This document shows positions 10,555-18,504 of a stretch of 64,000 bases of DNA, in pieces. This stretch comes from Trichomonas vaginalis G3 (Eukaryota > Parabasalia > Trichomonadida > Trichomonadidae), in NCBI RefSeq assembly GCF_026262505.1, contig NC_067206.1:23079896-23143895 (forward strand). The letters are read 5' to 3'. A program made the translations under genes and the position numbers. The stretch's first letter is position 1, and each line of letters opens with the position of its first letter. Below the pieces are notes generated by a model that had not been told where the DNA came from, ran no database searches, and saw only the letters and a list, made by a program, of their open reading frames with translations.

Positions 10555-10745
10555 AAAAAAAAAATTAGATAAAGTTGTCAATAACTTCATCAGTTAATGC
10601 TCACCTATGGGAGGTGTTTTGCGGGAGCTGGGGGTATCTTGGTGAGTACTCAGGAGGCCAAGAAGGGCACCCCAACCGACATTATCCTGATGAATTCAGT
10701 TGTCAACCATTCTGAAAACCGCCGAAGCCGTCGTGTGTAGAGAAA
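10555..10745 (-). ncRNA. Candidate structured RNA, identity unknown
   Basis: An island of near-balanced base composition within strongly AT-rich sequence. Read on the minus strand it folds on paper: an outer imperfect stem brings about 10,680-10,710 together with 10,573-10,602, an inner stem pairs GGTGAG with CTCACC, and a further one pairs CTTGG with CCAAG. A run of ten T (plus-strand A at 10555-10564) lies at its minus-strand 3' end, as expected of a Pol III terminator. I checked for SRP, RNase P/MRP, U-snRNA and hammerhead core motifs and found none. It could instead be a decayed foldback repeat. Confidence 0.3.
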
Positions 10746-11349
10746 TTGTTTAAATTTATTTTTTTCAGATTTAAATAAAAATAAGAAATGTTTACTATTA
10801 TGGATTTTGAAATTTTTTTAAATTAAGAGTAAGTAGTATATAGTGCGGGTTTTGTGACTTTTTTTGTAAACGTAAGAATTCATACAATATCGAGTGATTT
10901 TGTATCATTTTTTTTAACATATGAAGTAAAAAATGTATGATTCTTACGGTTTTTATTCTTACGTTTTTGAATAAATCAAGATTTAAAAAATTTTCAAAAT
11001 TGTAAGACATTTACACTAAACCCATACATAATGAAATAAAAAAAAATAAAAAAATAAAAAAAATAAACTTTAAAAATTCATGTCTTACATTTTTGAATAA
11101 TTTATTTTTTAATTTGTATGAAAATGAGTGGATCAAGATTCGTAACCGTCAATCAATTAATGGATGCTCTTTCACCAATTCTTGAAAATGTTAAACAAGT
11201 AGATGTTTATTTCGATGATTATGTAGAAAGTTTATTATAAAGGTAAGTTTAATATTAAAACTTATTGCTTTTGCATTTGATAATAAATTAATTGAAAATG
11301 CAAAAATTTGGGAATTAATTCCAGATATTGAATATATAAACAAATATTA

Positions 11350-11604
11350 ATGATAAAATGGTTTAAACAAATTCCAACCACAAAAGTTCTTTGTAAATTA
11401 ATGATCAAAACTGAGGAAAAAGAATTTAACGGGTTTAAATATCATCCAAATAAAGTTTCAGAACTAGAAAATGAAAAACTTCAGAAAAAATTAAACGATA
11501 GACTTTCAAATGATCGTATTGAAAAAATAAATAAACTAGCAGAAGTTGCATTTAATAATGAAATATTTGATGAATATAACCTTGAACTCAGTGATGGACT
11601 TTAA
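11350..11604 (+). CDS. Small family II protein of unknown function (84 residues)
   Basis: A charged, mostly helical 84-residue frame (MIKWFKQIPTTKVL...). Its C-terminal half matches a decayed relative in copy II-C around 54,925-55,137 (shared FKYHP, EKLQKKLN), which supports it as a genuine element gene next to the terminal repeat. It has no recognised domain. In II-B the corresponding place near each end does not hold this gene. Confidence 0.45.
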   Translation: MIKWFKQIPTTKVLCKLMIKTEEKEFNGFKYHPNKVSELENEKLQKKLNDRLSNDRIEKINKLAEVAFNNEIFDEYNLELSDGL

Positions 11605-11605
11605 G

Positions 11606-11655
11606 TCCTGGGCACTTTGTGCCTTGAGCTTTAAGGACCCGGGCTCAACGAGTCA
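11606..11655. repeat. GC-rich nested hairpins
   Basis: Directly after the small gene is a G/C-rich patch. GGCAC-TTT-GTGCC sits within an outer GTCCT / AGGAC stem, and a second hairpin GGCTC-AAC-GAGTC follows. The matching place in copy II-C lacks it, so it looks like an inserted mini-repeat related to the hairpins at the family I ends. Confidence 0.6.
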
Positions 11656-11867
11656 TGATTTATGAAATCAATAATTTGATTTATTCGCTCTTCAATAATT
11701 TCTATTCTTTTTGTTAAATCATCAATTTTCATTAATGAGGTGATTCTTGATTGAGGAATAGATTTCAAACTAACCACTCCTTTTATTTTTGAAATTTTGA
11801 ATCCATCAACTTTAAACATTTTATTCAATTTACATGTTGTCAATTCTTCAAATAATTTTTTATTATT

Positions 11868-11870
<3 letters not shown>
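11631..11870 (-). pseudogene. Family II 122-residue protein gene, fragment
   Basis: The sequence corresponds to the C-terminal part of the 122-residue family II protein found whole at 51034-51402 and 55142-55510 (shared KLNKMFKVDGFKISKIKGVV). It is a fossil fragment ending at the poly-A junction with the family I element. Confidence 0.7.

Positions 11871-11903
<33 letters not shown>
11871..11903. repeat. A33 homopolymer at an element-element junction
   Basis: Thirty-three consecutive A separate the II-A fragment from the family I terminus (GGTAGTGGGGCTTCC). The opposite family I end carries only T9. Such a run is a known place for polymerase slippage and for assembly joins. Confidence 0.9.
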
Positions 11904-11905
<2 letters not shown>

Positions 11906-11909
11906 TAGT

Positions 11910-11942
11910 GGGGCTTCCAGGCACTTCGTGCCCTCTAGCCCC
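11910..11942. repeat. Nested terminal hairpin of family I, left end
   Basis: An outer stem GGGGCT / AGCCCC encloses an inner stem GGCAC-TTC-GTGCC. The right end carries the same outer stem with inner GGCGC-GTT-GCGCC, so the inner pairs differ on both sides in step (A-T against G-C), which points to selection for the fold. Confidence 0.8.
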
Positions 11943-12073
11943 GAAGATGTTTAGTATAAATGAAGTTCTTATATACGGGTCTTCCAGGAGCTTTTCACAA
12001 ATTATATATGTTTTCATGTTTTGTCACTTTTCTGTCACTTTTCAGGTAAAAACATTTTTATTATATATATAAA

Positions 12074-12892
12074 ATGAATTTTACAAAACCACCGTTACCC
12101 TTCTTTGGAAATAAGAGTAGATGTAAAGATATTCTATTGAGAGAACTTAAGAAACTACCGAATGGTCTAACATTTGTAGATTTGTTCGGTGGAAGTTTCT
12201 ATATATCCCATTTGTGCCATACAATATTCCCAGACTCAAAGATTATATGCAATGACTTCGACAACTATATGGACCGTCTCAAACATATACCAGACACAAA
12301 CAATATATTGAAAGAGTTAAAAGAAAAGATACCTATAGGTAAGATGGAACGTATACCATTAGATAAGAAAAATACTGTCAGAGAGGTTTTGAAAAAGGCA
12401 GAGTATATTGACTGGGATAGTATATCTGCTAGACTATTATATAGTGGTGCTATAAGAGTTCATGACATTGAAACATTTATGTCAAAAGTTTTATATCTTA
12501 ACTATACAAATGTTTTCAAAGAGAACATAGAAAAATATACTGAGGGTATAGAGTTTGTGAGATGTCATTGGACAGAGTTGTATGAAAAATATAAAAACAA
12601 GGAAAATGTTTTCTTTATAGTGGACCCGCCGTTCTATAACACATGGGATTTTCAATACCAAGTAGACTGGACTTTGAGAGACTCTTTAGAAACTTTAGAC
12701 GTTTTACATAACCATCCATGCTTTTACTTTACATCCGATAAAAGTGGTTTGGAAAGTGTCATGAGATGGTTAGAAGATATACATGACTATGAGTTTAGAT
12801 ATGACAAGATAGAATATGAGAGAGGTCCTATAAACTGGAGAAAGTGTCATAACAAAGAAATTTTATTGGTAAGTAAATGTGGTTTGAAATAG
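12074..12892 (+). CDS. D12-class adenine-N6 DNA methyltransferase
   Basis: A 272-residue protein of the Dam/D12 class, expected to transfer methyl from S-adenosylmethionine to adenine N6. The SAM-binding start PLPFFGNKSRCKDIL (about 8-21) corresponds to the FxGxK motif, FVDLFGGSFYISH (34-46) to motif I, and DPPFYNT (184-190) to the catalytic DPPY/F motif. It looks whole. A TTTTTAT-rich leader ends directly before the ATG, like other genes of these elements. It could protect element DNA or mark it; trichomonads are known to use 6-methyladenine. A second inverted copy lies at 24647-25402. Confidence 0.85.
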   Translation: MNFTKPPLPFFGNKSRCKDILLRELKKLPNGLTFVDLFGGSFYISHLCHTIFPDSKIICNDFDNYMDRLKHIPDTNNILKELKEKIPIGKMERIPLDKKNTVREVLKKAEYIDWDSISARLLYSGAIRVHDIETFMSKVLYLNYTNVFKENIEKYTEGIEFVRCHWTELYEKYKNKENVFFIVDPPFYNTWDFQYQVDWTLRDSLETLDVLHNHPCFYFTSDKSGLESVMRWLEDIHDYEFRYDKIEYERGPINWRKCHNKEILLVSKCGLK

Positions 12893-13008
12893 GACTACTT
12901 GTTTTAGGTTTTTTCCATTGTGTCATTTACTTATTTGACGTGGCAGAAAGATATAGAGAATATGAAGATGAACCAATGCCTGCAAATGTCCAGTATATGT
13001 ACTCGTAA
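12877..13008 (+). CDS. 43-residue membrane protein overlapping the methyltransferase stop
   Basis: A short frame beginning ATGTGGTTTGAAATAGG inside the last codons of the methyltransferase. It encodes one hydrophobic segment (residues about 3-20, EIGLLVLGFFHCVIYLF) followed by a charged, acidic tail. The inverted copy at 24531-24662 keeps the same frame open with only a few changes, which argues that it is translated. Its function is unknown; a small membrane protein of the virus-like particle or the infected cell is possible. Confidence 0.55.
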   Translation: MWFEIGLLVLGFFHCVIYLFDVAERYREYEDEPMPANVQYMYS

Positions 13009-13031
13009 GAGATATTTTTATCTAATATTAA

Positions 13032-13343
13032 ATGGACGCACAGAACTTAGCGAATGCACAGCAACCTGGACAACCAAACCCAGAGAATATTCCAAATGAA
13101 GTTAGAATACAAACTGCAATGGCAAACTATGGTCAAGTGCCAACAGATGTACAAATGCAAACTGCCATGTCAAATGACGCTGCGTTAGGTTTGCCACCAT
13201 GGTATGCAAATATGAGATGGAAAGAGTTTATACAAACCCTGAAGTGGGATATAAACAACTTTATGCAGATGACGCGAACACAGGAGTTGACCCAGAATAT
13301 GTTTTCTACCAGAGGAGAAACAGAATGTATGAGCTCCAGTTAA
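13032..13343 (+). CDS. Small family I protein with PQ-rich repeats (103 residues)
   Basis: Polar N-terminal region with two related segments, NEVRIQTAMAN and TDVQMQTAMSN, preceded by a Gln/Pro-rich stretch. No family is recognised. Its 3' part overlaps another open frame (13199-13393) in a different register, and the same double-open arrangement is present in the inverted copy. It lies between the methyltransferase and the amphipathic protein gene, which suggests a structural or accessory role. Confidence 0.5.
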   Translation: MDAQNLANAQQPGQPNPENIPNEVRIQTAMANYGQVPTDVQMQTAMSNDAALGLPPWYANMRWKEFIQTLKWDINNFMQMTRTQELTQNMFSTRGETECMSSS

Positions 13344-13393
13344 AGAATGCTATGGAACTCAACAGGAAACGTAAGAGACTAGGCGGACATTAG
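13199..13393 (+). CDS. Overlapping small frame (64 residues), basic C-terminus
   Basis: This frame overlaps the previous gene in another register and encodes MVCKYEMERV... with a basic end (NRKRKRLGGH). Its composition looks protein-like and it is also open in the inverted copy (24143-24340). Whether it has its own start or is reached from the upstream frame cannot be told from sequence. Confidence 0.45.
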   Translation: MVCKYEMERVYTNPEVGYKQLYADDANTGVDPEYVFYQRRNRMYELQLKNAMELNRKRKRLGGH

Positions 13394-13409
13394 ATTTTTA
13401 CATAGTAAA

Positions 13410-13652
13410 ATGGGTTTCTTCAGTAAGATAGGAAACTTCTTTCGAAATGTTGGAAGAGGTATATGGAATGGAATAAAAACCGTAGGAAGAGGAATTTGGA
13501 ACGGAGTCAAAAATATTGGTAAAAGAGTAGGTCAGTTCGTTGGTATTATACCTAAAGACCCTGAACCAGAAGAACAAGCTCCTGTTATACAACAGCCTGA
13601 ACCTGCACCACAGTCTAGTTGGCAACCAAATCCAACACCTCAACCGTATTAA
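13410..13652 (+). CDS. Amphipathic N-terminus small protein (80 residues)
   Basis: It starts MGFFSKIGNFFRNVGRGIWN, followed by a second similar segment (GIWNGVKNIGKRVGQ), forming a hydrophobic, cationic amphipathic helix pair. The tail is rich in Pro, Gln and acidic residues. Similar architecture recurs at 17297-17698 and, in family II, in the 71- and 78-residue proteins. By analogy with membrane-lytic minor virion proteins such as adenovirus protein VI, a membrane-active virion role is plausible but unproven. A near-identical inverted copy is at 23882-24124. Confidence 0.6.
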   Translation: MGFFSKIGNFFRNVGRGIWNGIKTVGRGIWNGVKNIGKRVGQFVGIIPKDPEPEEQAPVIQQPEPAPQSSWQPNPTPQPY

Positions 13653-13656
13653 AAAA

Positions 13657-14504
13657 TCATATTTTTACCGTTCGATAGTAGTTGTATATGAAACTAAGTT
13701 CTAAGTAAAACGCGTGGTATAATGGAATTATTCTCTTTCTTCCATCTGTAGTAAACCATACTTGAAAGTCTGAAATACTTCCACTTGGTGGTTCGTATAG
13801 CTTTGTAGGTTTTTCGTAAAAGTCATTTGCCAAGCATAAGAAAGAGTTTTGGGCGCCAGAAAATGAAGCATGAACAATAATAGCAGCTGGGTCGAAAACA
13901 TCTTTAAATAAATATGGTTCATCTCTTGCATATCGACTGTAAATATTTGCTAAAGGAAGTTCGACTTTCTGATTTAACATTCTTTGCAATAATACCATGA
14001 CATTGCAGTGAATTCTGTATATATTTGTTCGTCTTTCTTTGGATTGTCTTCGTAGATTTGAAATGACACTTGTGAATTTTGTTTGTCATATACAATTCTC
14101 ACATAAAGTGTGCTCTCGGTATTTGCATATTCATCAGCATATTTTGCATAACATGAATTTATTTTATCTTCTATATTTTTTAACGCAGTCTGTAGAGAAG
14201 ATGAAAGGTCAACTTGTATTAGCTCAATTTCTTCCCACATTTTTCGTTTCCCTTCAGATATATAATCTATATGAAACCTTACAATAAATGGAAAACTTTT
14301 ATCTTCTACAGACACAAACTTCATTCTACGAAAGCCAATAGCTTTTGTGACAGATGGGTCTCTTAGCCATCTTAGTGGGTAGTCAAAACGATAGCCTTCA
14401 TGCTTTACGGTCTCTGTCTCAAACTTTTGACCGACATTAGTAAAAAGTTCATCTAATGGTTTAGTTGTAGCAACTCTTGAATTTTCTTTTTCTATTGGAA
14501 GCAT
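13657..14504 (-). pseudogene. Family I penton-like/minor capsid gene, broken copy
   Basis: This is the same gene as the whole-looking 282-residue frame at 23029-23877 in the opposite terminal block, here broken. It is transcribed toward the amphipathic gene and diverges from the fibre gene with only about 18 bp between starts. Confidence 0.65.
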
Positions 14505-14522
14505 ATTTTATCTAGAATAAAA

Positions 14523-16325
14523 ATGTCAAATGAAACAGCGTCTATGAGAGAAATACAACACAACCGACAACTCATTATGCAAGCTCTAAATAAGAACACA
14601 ACAAACTTTTCAAACTATTCTAAGATATCTGAGTCATTGAAAGAAGGAAACTTAAAACTGACATTAAACCCAATGACAGATGAGTTTCTGTTTCAAGACA
14701 ATAAGAACCATACTGTCTGTATAAATCCAACAAAAGGAACTTTAAACGAGAAACCTATATCTGAACTTCTTTTGAAAGCAGATGTTGGCAACAAAGCTGA
14801 CAAAGAATATGTAGACGATGCAATAGCAAAAGAAGAAGAAAGAGCTAACAAAGCTTATGCAACAAAAGAACATACTCATCCTGAACTAGCAGACAAAACA
14901 TATGTTGACAATAAAATGTCAAGTGAAGTGACAAGAGCTGAAAACGAATATTCTAAAAAGACTCATACACATACTATATCTGAAATAACAAACTTACAAG
15001 AAACCTTAAACAGGAAAAGTGACGTTGGACATACACATACTATATCTGAAATAACAAACTTACAAGAAACCTTAAACAGGAAAAGTGACGTTGGACATAC
15101 ACATACCATTGCAAATATTGCAAACTTACAAGAAACCTTAAACAGGAAAAGTGACGTTGGACATACACATACCATTGCAAATATTACAAACTTACAAGAA
15201 ACCTTAAACAGGAAAAGTGCCGTTGGACATACACATACATCTTCTGAAATAACAGACTTAAACGTTAGCCTTGAAAATAAAGCAGATAAAACATATGTCA
15301 ATGAAATATACCAAAGTTTGCTAGGAACAAAAAATATTGAAACTATGGTTGGTGACTTTTCTGTCAATGAAGAAAACAAATATTTTAGATGGCAGTTGGT
15401 ACAGTCCTTAGAAAATGGTACACGGTATAAACTCATTCCGAAAAATAACAATGAAATGTATGTAAGCTATAAAAAGAACGATGGTACACAAGTTAAAGTT
15501 CCATTAGACAACAACTGCTACTTAAACTTATATGGAGACGAACAAAAGAAATATTTAAGAGTTTATGAAATGACAGATATGACATTGCCTGACCCAGCTC
15601 CAGCACCATACTATTATGACTATGGAGATGACGTTAGAACACCACATGTAGATGAACAAAAGCTAACATTATATTTAGATTTTTATAGATATAAAAGATA
15701 TAATGCAATAGAAAAAACGAGAATAGTATACTATTATGAAGATGACAGAAATAAATATTATAGTCAAGACTTTACCTACCCTGAAAACATAAGATTATAT
15801 TATAAAAAATATTCTGACACAAACCAGAAGAAACCTGAAATAGTTGCACTATATTTTAAGTTCAAAAGAGACAATCCTATAATATCTCATATGTTTGATT
15901 TAATGAACCCAGTAGGTTCTATTTATACATCTATGGAAGCAAGAGGTCCTCAAGTAATGTTTGGTGTTGGTGCATGGGAACAAATAGTCGACAGGTTTTT
16001 GTATTGTGCAAACTCTTCAAAGGAAACAGGTGGAAGTAAAAAGATATCTGTCGACAACTTGCCACCACATAGTCACTACATAGATTTAAGTACATCTCAA
16101 GCAGGTTGGCATAAGCATAGATATTGGGATTGGTCAGGAATGACAAAAGGTAAAGGATATGATGTTAAAGACGACGTTAAGTTTGCTATAAATTGTTACT
16201 GGGATGACACGCAGGGAGAAGGAAACCATACACATTTCGTTTCAGGATATACGCAAACAACGGGACAGAGTAAAGACTACATGCCACCTTACATGACAGT
16301 TTACGCATGGTATAGAATTGCTTAG
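14523..16325 (+). CDS. Phage-like fibre protein with collar-type C-terminal domain
   Basis: A 600-residue fibre. The N-terminal part has short coiled segments with ADKEYVDDAIAKEEERA and ADKTYVDNKM motifs typical of phage fibres. Residues about 148-245 are near-identical 22-residue repeats containing HTHTI-EITNLQETLNRKS. The C-terminal 130 residues (NPVGSIYTSM, FGVGAWEQIVDRFLYCA, ETGGSKKI, LPPHSH, YMPPYMTVYAWYRI) match the phage baseplate gp10/tail-collar type domain, where histidines bind metal in trimers. It looks whole. It likely forms a trimeric receptor-binding spike. Family II carries a related fibre with the same C-terminal domain. Confidence 0.82.
   Translation: MSNETASMREIQHNRQLIMQALNKNTTNFSNYSKISESLKEGNLKLTLNPMTDEFLFQDNKNHTVCINPTKGTLNEKPISELLLKADVGNKADKEYVDDAIAKEEERANKAYATKEHTHPELADKTYVDNKMSSEVTRAENEYSKKTHTHTISEITNLQETLNRKSDVGHTHTISEITNLQETLNRKSDVGHTHTIANIANLQETLNRKSDVGHTHTIANITNLQETLNRKSAVGHTHTSSEITDLNVSLENKADKTYVNEIYQSLLGTKNIETMVGDFSVNEENKYFRWQLVQSLENGTRYKLIPKNNNEMYVSYKKNDGTQVKVPLDNNCYLNLYGDEQKKYLRVYEMTDMTLPDPAPAPYYYDYGDDVRTPHVDEQKLTLYLDFYRYKRYNAIEKTRIVYYYEDDRNKYYSQDFTYPENIRLYYKKYSDTNQKKPEIVALYFKFKRDNPIISHMFDLMNPVGSIYTSMEARGPQVMFGVGAWEQIVDRFLYCANSSKETGGSKKISVDNLPPHSHYIDLSTSQAGWHKHRYWDWSGMTKGKGYDVKDDVKFAINCYWDDTQGEGNHTHFVSGYTQTTGQSKDYMPPYMTVYAWYRIA
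14965..15245 (+). repeat. 66 bp tandem repeats inside the fibre gene
   Basis: Four to five in-frame 66 bp units, each encoding 22 residues with an HTHT start. The inverted fibre copy (21,755-23,010) has a different number of units, so the array expands and contracts. Confidence 0.85.
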
Positions 16326-17279
16326 TCGTCATTTTCAACTTCTTTAGCATATTCGTCTGGAGTTGTCTTATATTTGTTAGGAACTGTCTTTGAAAGTATA
16401 CCACCTTGAACTTTGACAAGTTTGAAACGAGGTCTGACAATAGTAGTTTTATCTTCTGCTTGCAGTCTGTACATTTTGCCATGTTTGCCTAAAACTTCAT
16501 AATATTCTCTTGTATACTTTCTTCTATTTTTACGAACACGAATGCGAGTACCTGTCGAGTTCCCATTGTTGTCATAGTCAATAGTATTTTCATATGGGTC
16601 GCGTTTAGGTATTTCTATTTTTACTTTGTCACCTTTCTTAAGTTTGAAGCCTGGCATTCTTTCTTGTTTGTCTCTTTTGACTAAATTATTAAATATATAG
16701 TCTTTCTCTAAGTCAGGGTTGTTTTTCATTTCTTCAGGGGAGTGGTTTCCCAAACCTTTTTGTTTACGGTTATTGTAAATATTTAAAACTTGTCTCATCT
16801 TTGCCTGGGAGAAGTGTCTATATTTGTCGTCATATGACATTTCATCTACCTCACCACCTTGTGGTTGATTTAAGTCTCTTAAGATTTTTATACAACTGTC
16901 AATGACACCAAGAGCAGAATGGTTTTGGTCGACAATGAAATATTGGTTTACATTTTTTGAACGCAGATAGTTTTTAATATCGTCTGATTTGAAAGAACTT
17001 TCACAGTCAGATGTCAGTTTTGTTGGATGGTATTTGTCAACGAATATTGTCAAAGCAGTTTTTACATCTAAAATATTTTGGACTGTAATGGTATGGCTTC
17101 ACAGTATCTTGTGTTTTGACCGACAAATATTAGCCAGTATGGTGGTCCATCTTCTCTATACCTCGGAATGTTTTCCAAGATATCCATAAACCAACATTTG
17201 GTGTTGAACTAAAGATTTTTATCATGAGTGCTTTCTTTGTCGCTTTAGAAACATAGGGGTCCTTGTTTGGATTCGTCAT
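16322..17279 (-). pseudogene. Family I integrase (rve/DDE type), broken
   Basis: A retroviral-type integrase remnant. The core region shows the KLTSDCESSFKSDDI strand-helix and the following HSALGVIDSCIKIL helix, and the C-terminus is a basic, SH3-like tail (KLKKGDKVKIEIPKR ... RKNRRKYTREYYEVLGKHGKMYRLQ). It converges on the fibre gene, overlapping it by a few bases. Its sequence is quite unlike the family II integrase at 62621-63970. Fossil, broken. Confidence 0.7.
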
Positions 17280-17296
17280 TTTTTAACCCATAAGAA

Positions 17297-17698
17297 ATGG
17301 GTTTATTTGGCGCATTAGCAGGAGTTGCATCTAGATTTTTGCCCGCAGTGGGAACAATAGCCAGAGGTGTATTTGGAGTTGGAAGGAAGATTTTGAGTAC
17401 ATTAGGTATACTTAAAGAGAAAGCACAACCTATTATACAAACTGTACAGAAAGGTTGGGATGTAGCACGAGATGCAGCAAATCTTATTCCAAATCCTGAA
17501 ACAAGAGGAAAAGTTCAAGGATGGATGGATAATGTAGGAAGACAAGCAGGAAACTATTATAACAAAGCAAATGACTACTATAACCAAGCAGGACACTATA
17601 TGGACCAAGGTGAAAGATTCTTTAACAGAGGATATAACCATGCACAACAGTGGGTAAACAATAACCAACCGCAACCACCTCAAACGTGGGGAATGTAA
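17297..17698 (+). CDS. Small protein with glycine-rich hydrophobic N-terminus (133 residues)
   Basis: It begins MGLFGALAGVASRFLPAVG, a hydrophobic helix-forming stretch, then a helical middle and a Tyr/Asn/Gln-rich tail (YYNKANDYYNQAGHYMDQG). It is the third family I protein with an amphipathic N-terminus. Likely a minor virion or membrane-associated protein; no named family is recognised. Confidence 0.55.
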   Translation: MGLFGALAGVASRFLPAVGTIARGVFGVGRKILSTLGILKEKAQPIIQTVQKGWDVARDAANLIPNPETRGKVQGWMDNVGRQAGNYYNKANDYYNQAGHYMDQGERFFNRGYNHAQQWVNNNQPQPPQTWGM

Positions 17699-17717
17699 AG
17701 TTTTTTACTGAGATGAA

Positions 17718-18474
17718 ATGAACAATACAGCATTGAGACAAATGGGTTCAAGATGGATTTGTCGACTTCCAGCAGTTACACAACCACGTGTTTGTCAAGT
17801 CCTCCTATACCTCAGGAAGTTTTAGACCGACTTAAAAAACCTAAACAACCAGTTGAAAACAAAACAAACTAAAATTTTTTACTGAGATGAAATGACCGAA
17901 GAAGTTGAAACGGTAGATTTGACACCACAAACAAAAAGTTCAGAACCATTGTCAAAACCTGTCAAAGAACTTACAGATGAAGAGAAAAATTCAATAATAG
18001 AAAGTGCCAGGTCTGGAAATACAAACCCTAACTATAAAGTCACTTTTCATAGAAATGGAACGGCTAGTATCAAAAAAGAAACAGACTCTCACAAATAAAA
18101 TATTGAAGTCTGAAGGAGCTTTCGAGACAACAGATGGAAAAGTTTACTTCACTGACCAACAGTTCATTATAGAACATCTCATTGACTTAGAGTCGAAATA
18201 TTCTAAACTTTACAACAAACACAAAAAGTTGAAAGGAAAACAAAAACAAATGGCATATATATTTATGAAGATGTTGACAACACAACTGTTCCTGCAGGTG
18301 AGGTAAAGTCAGAGGAACCAAAAAGTGACGAAAAACCGATAGAAGAAGAAAAACCAAAAACTGAAGATAAACCAAAACCAAAGTTTAGTTTGGAAACTAA
18401 ACCAAGTCAACCTTCATTAGCTGGTATGGGTTGGCGTCAAAGGCTTCTGGTAGCAGGCGGTTATGTAAAGTAAA
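17718..18474 (+). pseudogene. Family I small charged proteins, region broken
   Basis: Two short genes start after the same leader, TTTTTTACTGAGATGAAATG (around 17,702 and 17,877). The second encodes a Ser/Thr/Glu/Lys-rich, low-complexity protein (VETVDLTPQTKSSEPLSKP and later a Glu/Lys/Pro-rich stretch to about 18,474). No domain is recognised. The region is a fossil with breaks. Confidence 0.4.
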
Positions 18475-18504
18475 GAAAAAAATATTTTTTTTATTTTTAT
18501 AAAA

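Larger units (their letters stand above)
10832..11870. mobile_element. Family II virus-like element, terminal fragment (copy II-A)
   Basis: It begins with AGTAGTATATAGTGCGGG and continues into the same roughly 200 bp terminal sequence as the ends of II-B, including TTTTGTGACTTTTTTTGTAA and TCATTTTTTTTAACATATG. Two family II genes follow, and then the sequence stops at a 33-base A run where family I begins. It is a fossil fragment of a Maverick/Polinton-type element; only about 1 kb of the terminus is present. Confidence 0.75.

Noticed and set aside
10555-10745. Hammerhead ribozyme (CTGATGA present on the minus strand)
   Set aside because: The required GAAA segment and matching stem III are absent.
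11797-12072. Open frame across the A33 run giving a poly-lysine protein
   Set aside because: It is created by the homopolymer and by the junction of two elements; no conservation supports it.
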